Positions 1 through 6,686 of a DNA stretch of 7,743 bases are shown here, in pieces. The notes under the pieces are model-generated. The model was not told the DNA's origin. It worked only from the letters and a program-made list of their open reading frames with translations, and made no database searches. The position numbers and the translations under genes are program-made. Source of the DNA: Planctomycetota bacterium. GTDB taxonomy: Bacteria > Planctomycetota > UBA1135 > GCA-002686595. The number at the start of each line of letters is the position of its first letter. Position 1 is the first letter of the stretch. Location: positions 1 through 7,743 of the forward strand of contig JARGOW010000157.1 in assembly GCA_029212955.1 (NCBI GenBank), read 5' to 3'.

Positions 1-1
1 C

Positions 2-2020
2 TCGGTTGCGCCCAAGAGCAGTCCAGCCCCTTCTCCCAAGGGCAAGTCCAGTTCAGGCGAAGCGGCCAAGCCAGGAGGAGTCCCCGGGTCCACTAGCCCA
101 TCGCGCAATGCCCCCGGCCCAAGCACTTGGGCACCGGCGGGAAACAAGAAACCCTACGCGGCTCCGGGCAGTGATTTGATGGGCGATACTACCCGCTGGG
201 ATCTCTGGTGGAGATTCAACAGTCCCCAAGTCCTTGGCTTGGAAGCACGCTCCCACAAAGCGAGTCCCCTTGATTCAGGAAGCTGCCAATGGGCGTTCGA
301 AGACCCCCGGGATGAAGAACCCTTCGAAGTGGTCCGTCCCACCCCAAAGCACACTTCCGAGTTCGTCATCCCAGCCCTCCAAACCACCCTGGCAAACACC
401 ACCGATGAAACTCTCATTCAAAGCTGTCTGACCTCCCTCGCCAAGATTGGTGAACCCGTTCCAAATCCCAATGGACGCAGCATCGAGTCCACCATTCGCC
501 CGTTCCTAAAGAGTCGTAGTTCGGAGACCTTTGAAACCGCGGTATTGGCCCTCGGAATCCTAGGCCGGGACTCCAGCGCTGGAATCCTTTTGGATCTCAT
601 GAATGACCAAGCCGTCGCCAGGAAATTCATAGGACAACCCCAAGTCCCCATGGGCGGGCGCGTGTTTGCCACTTACGCACTAGGCCTGATCGGCCAAACC
701 ACCAGTGACAACGACCTGCGCCGGACAATCGCCCACCAGCTTGCAAGCCTTCTCACCGGTCCCAACCACTCCTCTCCCGACCTGAAGCTTGCGGCCATGA
801 CGGCCTTTGGCCTGACCCCCCTCGACTTGATGGCGGAAGATCAAAGCGCGCAAGCGGCAGGATCTAGCACCATCGATTTGCAATCCAGAAGGGACCAATT
901 GGATTTCCTTTGGGAGTATCTGGATCAAGACAATGCCCGGAAACACTCCCGTACCAGGAGTCCCAAAATCCGAGCCCATGCCCCCTCGGCCATCGCTCGC
1001 CTGCTCAACCGAAATGGACTCGACCTGGAAGACCAACGCCAACTGTGGATCGGAAGGTTCTTGGAAACCGTTGATGGCCATTCCAAATACCACCGTCAAA
1101 TCCAACGCTCAAGCATCCTTGCACTGGGGCAGTTGATCGATGCACGGGGCACGGGCAACCTCCACCGCCAAGCCCATTTGGAACTGCAACGGATCTGCAA
1201 GGGTGGAGAGCCTCAAGCGCGCAGATTCGCCATCATCGCCCTCGCTCAAATTGCTGCACGCCCTGCCACGTCCGACATCCAAAATCCCGTGGGAGCTCGC
1301 AAGGGACTCCAGGAGTTCCTTGTGGAACAACTGGAAGATTCCAAAGGCGCCATGGCCCCCTGGGCGGCTCTCGCCCTGGGCATTCACGCCCAAGCCCTGA
1401 CCCGGAATGGGCAGGATCCAATCGGACTCAAGGCCCTTGTCGCACTGCGAATCGCCGCAAAGAAAACCAAGTCTCCCGAGCACGCCGGAGCGTACATGCT
1501 CGCCCTGGGCCTTGCTTCCGATGTGGACGCCACGGACTTCATCGTGGAAAAAATGAACTACTTCACAGAGGACGAAACCCGCGGTTATTGCGCCGTCGCC
1601 CTTGGACTCATGAACGAGCCCTCGTCTATCGAATCGATCCAAGACCTACTACAGGAGTCACGCTATCGACCAGGCCTCCTCCACCAAACCGCCACGGGGC
1701 TCGCCATGCTGGGAGATGAAAACACCGTCGACTTCCTCGTGACCAAACTCAGCCAATCCAAGTCGGTGGTTTCCCAGACGGCTATCGCTTCGGCGCTGGG
1801 GTCCCTCGGTGATGCGCGGGCCATTGACGGTTTGATCCAGATGCTTCAAAACCCAGACCTTGCGCCCATCTCGAGGGCTGGCGCAGCCATGGCCCTGGGT
1901 ATGCTTTGCGACAGGAGTCCCCTACCCTGGAATACCAAGTTGCGACAGGACTCCAACTATTTGACCGAAGCCACCACGCTCACCAGCTCCCGGGGGGATG
2001 GTGTCTTGGATCGGAGATAG
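2..2020 (+). CDS. HEAT-repeat protein, 5'-truncated by the window edge (paralogue 1)
   Basis: The frame is open to the left edge, so the true start lies outside; 672 codons are visible. The TTG at 176 and ATG at 179 are poor starts, because in-frame codons upstream encode a Pro/Ser/Gly/Ala-rich stretch like the linker of the downstream paralogue. Visible residues 64-73 read TRWDLWWRFN. After this comes an all-helical solenoid with Ala/Leu/Gly repeats of the PBS-lyase-type HEAT class (for example AGAYMLALGLA, ETRGYCAVALGLM, QTAIASALGSLGD). The C-terminal 32 residues (PLPWN, NY, TLT, GVLD) match the tail of the next gene. The two proteins align along their whole solenoid, with roughly half the positions identical by eye, so they are tandem duplicates. 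By family analogy it is probably exported, but the signal peptide is not visible. HEAT solenoids usually bind proteins; no catalytic residues were recognised and the partner is unknown. Gene family is secure, function is not. Confidence 0.9.
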   Translation, partial: SVAPKSSPAPSPKGKSSSGEAAKPGGVPGSTSPSRNAPGPSTWAPAGNKKPYAAPGSDLMGDTTRWDLWWRFNSPQVLGLEARSHKASPLDSGSCQWAFEDPRDEEPFEVVRPTPKHTSEFVIPALQTTLANTTDETLIQSCLTSLAKIGEPVPNPNGRSIESTIRPFLKSRSSETFETAVLALGILGRDSSAGILLDLMNDQAVARKFIGQPQVPMGGRVFATYALGLIGQTTSDNDLRRTIAHQLASLLTGPNHSSPDLKLAAMTAFGLTPLDLMAEDQSAQAAGSSTIDLQSRRDQLDFLWEYLDQDNARKHSRTRSPKIRAHAPSAIARLLNRNGLDLEDQRQLWIGRFLETVDGHSKYHRQIQRSSILALGQLIDARGTGNLHRQAHLELQRICKGGEPQARRFAIIALAQIAARPATSDIQNPVGARKGLQEFLVEQLEDSKGAMAPWAALALGIHAQALTRNGQDPIGLKALVALRIAAKKTKSPEHAGAYMLALGLASDVDATDFIVEKMNYFTEDETRGYCAVALGLMNEPSSIESIQDLLQESRYRPGLLHQTATGLAMLGDENTVDFLVTKLSQSKSVVSQTAIASALGSLGDARAIDGLIQMLQNPDLAPISRAGAAMALGMLCDRSPLPWNTKLRQDSNYLTEATTLTSSRGDGVLDRR

Positions 2021-2061
2021 AGGAAGGGTCCAACACGGTTGACCAACCATAACCAAGCACA

Positions 2062-2097
2062 GGGGCCGCCCCCCCGCCAATCGGCGGGGGCGGCCCC
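2062..2097 (+). terminator. GC-rich hairpin, probable terminator of the first HEAT gene
   Basis: Arms GGGGCCGCCCCC (2062-2073) and GGGGGCGGCCCC (2086-2097) pair over 12 bases. The interior can add a GCC/GGC stem around an AATC loop. It begins 41 bases after the TAG of the first gene. No T run follows (GCTTCC), so it is not a classic intrinsic terminator; it could act as a U-tract-less terminator or as a barrier to RNA decay. Confidence 0.6.
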
Positions 2098-2157
2098 GCT
2101 TCCATGGGAACGAAGCCGTGGAAGCCTGCGGGCATATCCAAGCTGCCATGCTCCCGC

Positions 2158-2201
2158 GTTTGCTAAGCGAAACCACACCCGAGCCCTTTGCTACGCAATA
2201 G
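2158..2201 (+). promoter_or_regulatory. Paired dyads, candidate enhancer sites for the sigma-54 promoter
   Basis: Two related 16-base elements, 2158-2173 and 2186-2201, match at 11 of 16 positions. Each is centred on a dyad: TTGC-TAA-GCGA and TTGC-TAC-GCAA, the second a perfect 4+3+4 inverted repeat. Their centres are 28 bases apart and lie about 117 and 89 bases upstream of the predicted transcription start. Sigma-54 activators typically bind in that range. The activator is unknown and the assignment is inferred from position and symmetry. Confidence 0.4.
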
Positions 2202-2254
2202 AAACATAGATGGGCAGCAAGCGTGAATCGGGCCCAGAAATCGGGGACGCCGGA

Positions 2255-2271
2255 TTGGCACACGCCTTGCT
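2255..2271 (+). promoter_or_regulatory. Sigma-54 (RpoN) -24/-12 promoter for the second HEAT gene
   Basis: The sequence TTGGCAC-ACGCC-TTGCT fits the sigma-54 consensus (TGGCAC, five bases, TTGCW). The invariant GG (2257-2258) and GC (2269-2270) have the required 12-base register. It points toward the gene starting at 2358 and predicts transcription from about 2282, giving a leader of about 75 bases. Sigma-54 promoters need an ATP-driven activator, so expression should be switched by a specific signal. No clear sigma-70 promoter was seen in the same region. Confidence 0.72.
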
Positions 2272-2357
2272 TTTGAAAGGGGATTCATTACCGCGCGATC
2301 GCGGGGGGATTCGCCTCTGCAATACCCACCCTGCCGCGCCAACCCTTCCGAATTCCT

Positions 2358-4478
2358 ATGAAACAACGACAATTGATCCACTCCGCCGTCTTGGCTGGCT
2401 GCCTGGCGTTCAGCCCTCTTGCGGGCGCCCATGGCGGCACTTACTTGGGCCCCGGTGATACGGTTCCGCCCGGTGGCACAGGGGGGACCGGGCCGGGTCC
2501 CGCCGTACCCGGCCCGGGACAACCTGGGAACCCCAGTCCTGGACGTCCCACAAGTCCAGGCCCGGGTACCCCCACCGGGCCGGTGGGCTTGCCCGGACAA
2601 GGCGGTCTGTCCGGTCCCACCACTGAGGGCGGCGCCACCGGCCCAGACCTGACCCGCTGGGATTTCTGGTGGGGATTCAACAAGAGTCAATACCTCAATT
2701 TGAAGTCCAACATCTACAAGGTGGGGACGGTCACCGGAAGCGATGACTGGCTCATTGGCAAGGGTGTGGAATCCCAGAGCAAAGACACCCTCCGCCCCAC
2801 GGGAAAGCAGGTCGATGAAGTGGTCGTGCCCGCCCTGCTGGAAGTTCTCAAGAGTCAACGTGGAAACGATCTCATCACCGGATCCCTGATCGCCTTGGCG
2901 AAGATCGGCGATGTGCGGTCCGAAGCGGACACCTCCCAATTCGAACAGGTCATCCGCGAGTTCCTGAAGGATTCCAACCAGGAGATCTCGGAAACCGCCG
3001 CGGTCGCGTTGGGCATCCTCGCCAATGACGCATCCGTGGGCGTGCTCACGGATCTAATGAACGACGCCCCCGCCGCGCGGTCCTTCATGGGGAAGACCGA
3101 AGTGCCCTTCCGCACCCGGGCTTTCGCCGCGTACGGGCTAGGCCTGATTGGTCACGCCACCAGCGACAATGGTTTGCGTCAACAAATCGCTGCCAGCCTG
3201 GTGGGCATTCTCAATACACCGAGCTTTGCCAAACGCGACCTCAAGGTCGCCGCCATGGTTTCCTTCGGACTCACCCCGGTGGATCCTAGTTCGGAGCCGC
3301 TTGCCGCAGACTCTGCCGATGCCAACCGGTTGGCGGGCAGCACTCGCCAGGCCCAAATCGCATTCCTGTTGGATTATTTTGATGAAGGCAACCGCAGGGC
3401 CAATACGCGCACAAGGCACAACCGGGTCCGCGCCCATGCCCCCACCGCCATGGCACGACTCTTGAAGGGATCGGAATCCGCCCTGGGTCCGGCGCAGACC
3501 CGGGTCATTGAATCCATGCTCCAAGCCATCGAGAAACACTCCCCCTACGACACAAGCATTCAAGACTCATGCGTGCTGGCCCTCGGACAAATGGTCGACG
3601 CCAGGGGAAGTTCCGATTTGTACTCCCGCGTCCACAGCGAGCTCAACAGAATTTGCCTTCAAGGCCGCCAGCAATCCAAGCGTTTCGCTTTGATCTCCAT
3701 GGCACAGATCGCAGCTCGCCCCGCTCCGGATTCCGTGGAGGACCCCACCGGGGCGCGCGATAGGATCCGTAAGGCAATCCAGGCGCGAATGACCCGGGCC
3801 AAGGGAAGCCAATCCGCTTGGGCAGGGCTCGCCATGGGCGTCTACGGCCGTGGTCTCATCGACCACATGCAAAACGGCATGGAACAGGGCGCACTGGATG
3901 CGCTTCGCTCGCGAGCCAAAAAGAGCAAATCCCCGGCGCGTGCGGGGGCTTACATGCTGGCCCTGGGCTTGTGCAACGACACGTCGAGCGCGCCGATTCT
4001 ACTGGACAAGCTCGAGTACTTTTCCGCGGAAGAAACCCGGGGGCATGCCGCCGTGGCCTTGGGACTCATGAATCATGTGGAAGCCAAAGAGACCATCCAG
4101 GCCATCCTTCAGGGTTCCAAGTTCCACCCGGACCTGCTCAAACAAGCCGCCATTGCTTTGGGGCTCCTGGGCGACAAGGACATGGTCGGAAGTCTGGTCA
4201 CCATGCTCTCCGAGGCGAAGTCGCTTTCCTCCCAGGCCGCCATCGCGAGCGCCCTGGGCACCATAGGCGACAAGCGCTCCATCGACAGTTTGGTTGGTTT
4301 GCTCATGGATTCGGGCAAAACCCAAACGGCCCGCGGGTTTGCCGCTGCGGCCTTGGGCATCGTCTGCGACAAGGAACTCCTCCCCTGGAATTCCAAGATC
4401 AGCATCAACATCAACTACCGCGCAAACACGAACACGTTGACCGACTCCACCCGAACGGGAATCCTGGACCTGCTTTAG
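2358..4478 (+). CDS. Secreted HEAT-repeat protein with Pro/Gly linker (paralogue 2)
   Basis: This 706-residue protein is complete. Residues 1-24 form a signal peptide (MKQRQ, hydrophobic core, SPLAGA before HGG). A second reading is the lipobox-like LAGC at 12-15, but that leaves an unusually short signal. Residues 25-98 are a Pro/Gly-rich linker starting HGGTYLGPGDTVPPGG. TRWDFWWGFN at 99-108 opens the folded part. HEAT repeats fill about 150-672; the clearest are 528-551, 559-585, 593-617 and 625-648 (ALGLM, ALGLLGD, ALGTIGD motifs). A conserved tail follows (LPWNSK, NYRAN, TLT, GILDLL). The start has no Shine-Dalgarno sequence but is fixed by the signal peptide. It is a tandem duplicate of the gene at 2-2020, with its own sigma-54 promoter upstream and a strong terminator downstream. 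It probably acts outside the cytoplasm as a protein-binding scaffold; no enzymatic residues were recognised and the ligand is unknown. Confidence 0.93.
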   Translation: MKQRQLIHSAVLAGCLAFSPLAGAHGGTYLGPGDTVPPGGTGGTGPGPAVPGPGQPGNPSPGRPTSPGPGTPTGPVGLPGQGGLSGPTTEGGATGPDLTRWDFWWGFNKSQYLNLKSNIYKVGTVTGSDDWLIGKGVESQSKDTLRPTGKQVDEVVVPALLEVLKSQRGNDLITGSLIALAKIGDVRSEADTSQFEQVIREFLKDSNQEISETAAVALGILANDASVGVLTDLMNDAPAARSFMGKTEVPFRTRAFAAYGLGLIGHATSDNGLRQQIAASLVGILNTPSFAKRDLKVAAMVSFGLTPVDPSSEPLAADSADANRLAGSTRQAQIAFLLDYFDEGNRRANTRTRHNRVRAHAPTAMARLLKGSESALGPAQTRVIESMLQAIEKHSPYDTSIQDSCVLALGQMVDARGSSDLYSRVHSELNRICLQGRQQSKRFALISMAQIAARPAPDSVEDPTGARDRIRKAIQARMTRAKGSQSAWAGLAMGVYGRGLIDHMQNGMEQGALDALRSRAKKSKSPARAGAYMLALGLCNDTSSAPILLDKLEYFSAEETRGHAAVALGLMNHVEAKETIQAILQGSKFHPDLLKQAAIALGLLGDKDMVGSLVTMLSEAKSLSSQAAIASALGTIGDKRSIDSLVGLLMDSGKTQTARGFAAAALGIVCDKELLPWNSKISININYRANTNTLTDSTRTGILDLL
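2488..2587 (+). repeat. Strong GC inverted repeats inside the Pro/Gly linker
   Basis: An 11-base stem pairs CCGGGCCGGGT (2488-2498) with ACCCGGCCCGG (2507-2517) around an 8-base loop. Further on, 2571-2587 is a 17-base palindrome with one central base (CCCACCGG, G, CCGGTGGG). Both lie in the coding sequence for the linker. Since Pro (CCN) and Gly (GGN) codons are complementary, the structure may simply result from the protein composition. Confidence 0.55.
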
Positions 4479-4496
4479 GATCCCATATCACCCTTG

Positions 4497-4535
4497 CCGC
4501 GCGGAGTCCCTGGGAACAGGGGCCCGCGCGGTTTT
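4497..4535 (+). terminator. Strong intrinsic terminator between convergent genes
   Basis: Self-complementary arms CCGCGCGG (4497-4504) and CCGCGCGG (4524-4531) enclose an inner CCCTG/CAGGG stem (4508-4512 with 4517-4521) closed by a GGAA loop. Two extra pairs and a single bulged A lie between the stems. TTTT follows at 4532-4535, so the element acts on the plus-strand HEAT gene, whose stop is 18 bases upstream. On the minus strand no T run follows, so it is probably one-directional. It ends one base before the minus-strand gene's stop codon (4537-4539). Confidence 0.82.
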
Positions 4536-4536
4536 C

Positions 4537-5064
4537 CTATGGAACGAGGGGACGGCGTGCAAACAGCACGGCCCCGACCAAAACCAAGACCCCGGCAGCG
4601 CACACCACCCAACGGGCCCGTGCCAGGGCTGCCTGCTCCGCTTGCCCTTGCCCAACCAAGGAATCCAACTGGGCGGTTAGCTCAGCCCCTTTGCCCTCAT
4701 ACCAATCGACCGTGGCCTGGGCCATTCCTGCACGCCCACGCTCCAGACGTTCCTGAAAGGAGAGGAGAGCCACCCGCCCCCTGGATTCCAATCCCAGGTC
4801 CAAAGCCAACCGGCTGCTCATGTACGCCCCGTGGGGATCCCTAGAGTCCTTGGCCATGATGCTTTGAGCCTCACGGAGCGCGCCCAACAAGTCGCCCGCA
4901 GCGTAGAGCGTATCCATTCGCAATCGGTGGGCATCCAATCCATGGGTGAGGCCTTCGCTAGCCACAAGGGCTTCGGCAAAATGGGACCGGGATAGGGCAT
5001 CCCGACCGTCTTGCAAGGGGCTCCCGCCAAGGGCCCAGAGAGCAATCAGCGTCGCCGCCATCAT
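4537..5064 (-). CDS. Small membrane protein with TPR-like helices
   Basis: This encodes 175 residues. Residues 1-17 look like a signal peptide or N-terminal membrane anchor (MMAATLIALWALGG). Residues about 20-110 are Ala/Leu-rich helical hairpins resembling degenerate TPR repeats (DALSRSHFAEALVASEG, DTLYAAGDLLGALREAQSIM). A charged helical stretch follows at 100-150, then one membrane segment at 152-169 and a short RRPLVP tail. The bulk would lie outside the cytoplasm if the N-terminus is a cleaved signal. Its ATG overlaps by four bases (ATGA) the stop at 5061 of the frame-corrected spermidine-synthase-like gene, so translation is probably coupled. A second in-frame ATG at 5061 is an alternative start. 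It is the last gene of the minus-strand operon. TPR assignment is by pattern only; the specific role is unknown. Confidence 0.75.
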   Translation of the reverse strand: MMAATLIALWALGGSPLQDGRDALSRSHFAEALVASEGLTHGLDAHRLRMDTLYAAGDLLGALREAQSIMAKDSRDPHGAYMSSRLALDLGLESRGRVALLSFQERLERGRAGMAQATVDWYEGKGAELTAQLDSLVGQGQAEQAALARARWVVCAAGVLVLVGAVLFARRPLVP

Positions 5065-5191
5065 GGCCGATCCCCCGGAGCGTCCTGCATGGCAAATCCC
5101 GTCTCTACCGACCGTCGCTGCAGCTCGAGAATCGGATTGTGATCATCGGTGAGCGGAGCCTTGCCATCCGGATGGATCCAACGCCAAGCCC
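5061..5191 (-). pseudogene. Out-of-frame C-terminus of the spermidine-synthase-like gene
   Basis: The frame one base ahead of the main frame encodes AWRWIHPDGKAPLTDDHNP followed by a short helix (ILELQRR) and about 17 more residues, ending at TGA 5063-5061. The LTDDxNP segment is what is expected near the C-terminus of fused spermidine-synthase-like proteins, whereas the main frame ends in unrelated residues (LALDPSGWQGSAHR). Removing one base from the CCCC run at 5189-5192 joins the two parts into one protein of about 540 residues. The restored stop overlaps the next gene's ATG. A sequencing error and a real mutation cannot be told apart here. Confidence 0.72.
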
Positions 5192-6684
5192 CGGTGCTGC
5201 AGTTGGGCGGACCCCACCACAAAGGAATCGGCTCCGGGATCGGGCAGTCCACCGCCCCGGCGGGCGTACAGCATGCAATTGCGTGAAAAGGGCACGCGTA
5301 CCAAAAGCACAGGCGAATCAAAGGCCATAGCTACTGTCTGCCCCACCGCCTCCACGAGCACATCCTGCAAGCCAAAGCCCGCCACATTGACCGTGAACCA
5401 ACCCCCTTCGCGCAGGCCCCCATGCACCTCACCAAAGAACTCCACACTGCAGAGATGCGTTGGCACTTCCATGTTGTTGGCATAGGCATCCAGAATGATT
5501 TGGTCGAATTCTCCACCGACTAGATGTAGGGCTGCCCGCGCATCCATTCCGGATAGGACTGTCCGGGACGGCGTCCCCTGTTCCAAATCAAAATAGGTGG
5601 CCCCCAGGCGCACGATATCAGGGTCGATCTCAACCCCCGTACTTTGCAGCTCCACCCCCCGCGGCATCTCTCCTTCCATCACTCGAACCGCAGTGCCTGC
5701 ACCCAAGCCCAAGGTCAGCACGCTCCATTCGCGATCCGGTCCTTCCCAATGCATGGGCGGAACAAAGTAGTCGTAATAGTGGCCTGGGCCAATCAATCCG
5801 GGCTCGGGGCGCCAAACCGATTGGTAGGAATCCATGGCTTCGTTGACCACCAGGCGCCGGCCTCCGCCTTCCTCGATCACCCGAAGGAACTGATAGGGCG
5901 ATTGCACCCGAGCCAACACTTCAACGCCCTCCGGCGTCCCCGGCATGGCGTTCGGCGCCAAGCCGGACAAAATAGGGACCACAATCCAAAGGCTCAATGG
6001 AGCCAATCGTTTGCGGGGTATGGCGATCAGGCACGCCGCCGTGGTGAGTGCCATGGCCGCCAACCCATAGGTCATTTTCAGCCCCAAGCTCGGCACCAGC
6101 CAGTAGGTGGTGGCAAAAGTGCCCACCAAACTTCCGACGGTCGACATGGCCAAAACACGGCCACCCGCGTGGCCCGCCTGGTCCCGATCGTTCCGGGCCA
6201 GGAGCTCTACCGCTATGGGAGCCACGCAGCCCAACATCCAAGCAGGCGGTAGGAACAGCACAACAGAGCAGGCCAAACTCCCCCAGAATAGTAGCGAGAC
6301 CGCACCATCCAAGGTCACCCCTTCGGGCATGAACCAGCCCGCCACCGGACCATTCAACCAAGGCAACAGGGCGCACCAAACCGCCACGAACATGAGCACT
6401 TGCACGAGTCGTCGACTAGGATTCTCCGCGCGACTCCATCTTGCACCGAGGGCATACCCCATGGCCAGCGCCAGCAGAATGACCCCAATCACATTGGTCC
6501 AAACCGCATTGGTGGATCCAAACCAGGGCGCCATAAGGTGCACCGCGGACAGTTCCACGACCATGGTGCCCATCCCGGACAGGCATACGGCCCCCAACCA
6601 GAAGGCAGCGCCCCGCCGGGACCTGGGTTCCTGCGGGGCGCTAGAGTGCAAGTCGATCCGCTTGGGGTCGTTGCTATCGCTCAC
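5143..6684 (-). CDS. Fused membrane/spermidine-synthase-like protein, frameshifted at the 3' end
   Basis: As it stands the frame encodes 513 residues. Residues about 26-243 hold roughly seven or eight membrane segments, and 260-480 a spermidine-synthase-like Rossmann domain. Visible motifs are SPYQ (262-265) with a following NE...DSYQS, the SAM-type glycine loop LTLGLGAGTA (323-332), acidic GVEIDPDIV (350-358), GMDARAAL (379-386), FDQIILDAY (393-401) and PTHLCSVEFF (408-417). The family resembles aminopropyltransferases but members are usually of unproven substrate; polyamine synthesis is not established. The start is GTG, two bases after the upstream stop, with AAGGA well placed before it. 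The last 15 or so residues are abnormal because of a probable one-base shift at 5189-5192; the corrected protein has about 540 residues and ends at 5061. It is the middle gene of a three-gene operon. Confidence 0.88.
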   Translation of the reverse strand: MSDSNDPKRIDLHSSAPQEPRSRRGAAFWLGAVCLSGMGTMVVELSAVHLMAPWFGSTNAVWTNVIGVILLALAMGYALGARWSRAENPSRRLVQVLMFVAVWCALLPWLNGPVAGWFMPEGVTLDGAVSLLFWGSLACSVVLFLPPAWMLGCVAPIAVELLARNDRDQAGHAGGRVLAMSTVGSLVGTFATTYWLVPSLGLKMTYGLAAMALTTAACLIAIPRKRLAPLSLWIVVPILSGLAPNAMPGTPEGVEVLARVQSPYQFLRVIEEGGGRRLVVNEAMDSYQSVWRPEPGLIGPGHYYDYFVPPMHWEGPDREWSVLTLGLGAGTAVRVMEGEMPRGVELQSTGVEIDPDIVRLGATYFDLEQGTPSRTVLSGMDARAALHLVGGEFDQIILDAYANNMEVPTHLCSVEFFGEVHGGLREGGWFTVNVAGFGLQDVLVEAVGQTVAMAFDSPVLLVRVPFSRNCMLYARRGGGLPDPGADSFVVGSAQLQHRGLALDPSGWQGSAHR

Positions 6685-6686
6685 GA

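Larger units (their letters stand above)
2021..2357. other. 337-base intergenic region between the HEAT paralogues
   Basis: No credible gene was found here. In order it holds a GC-rich hairpin (2062-2097), a weak 7-base inverted repeat (2098-2104 with 2119-2125), two dyad elements (2158-2173 and 2186-2201), a sigma-54 promoter match (2255-2271), and a leader of about 75 bases with a 10-base palindrome (2294-2303) flanked by two GGGGATTC copies. The ATG at 2210 opens an 82-codon frame that runs into the second paralogue out of frame and has no recognisable features. Confidence 0.8.

Noticed and set aside
176..181. TTG or ATG as the start of the first HEAT gene
   Set aside because: The frame is open to the left edge and upstream codons encode a linker similar to that of the paralogue, so the start is outside the window.
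2039..2068. TTGACC as a sigma-70 -35 box
   Set aside because: No -10 element follows at the right distance; the position falls in the GC hairpin.
2098..2125. Inverted repeat GCTTCCA/TGGAAGC with a 14-base loop
   Set aside because: Seven-base arms with a long loop are weak, and it lies farther from the promoter than the two dyads; noted only as a weak possible site.
2163..2939. A 258-codon minus-strand open frame across the intergenic region and linker
   Set aside because: It is antisense to the signal peptide and linker and across the sigma-54 promoter; low-complexity composition mirrors the Pro/Gly codons.
3818..4756. A 312-codon plus-strand open frame overlapping the end of the second HEAT gene
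   Set aside because: It is a shifted frame within the HEAT coding sequence, Arg/Gly/His-rich, runs through the terminator and over the antisense small gene, and has no recognisable domain.
5185..5195. Programmed ribosomal frameshift in the spermidine-synthase-like gene
   Set aside because: No slippery signal typical of +1 shifting or supporting structure was evident; a one-base indel in a homopolymer is simpler.
5061..5321. An independent 86-codon minus-strand gene
   Set aside because: Only its second half looks like protein from a known family, and that part continues the spermidine-synthase-like domain; the first half is a shadow of the main frame.
5644..6252. A 202-codon plus-strand open frame opposite the spermidine-synthase-like gene
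   Set aside because: It is antisense to well-supported membrane and Rossmann-fold coding sequence and rich in His/Gln/Arg with no motif.
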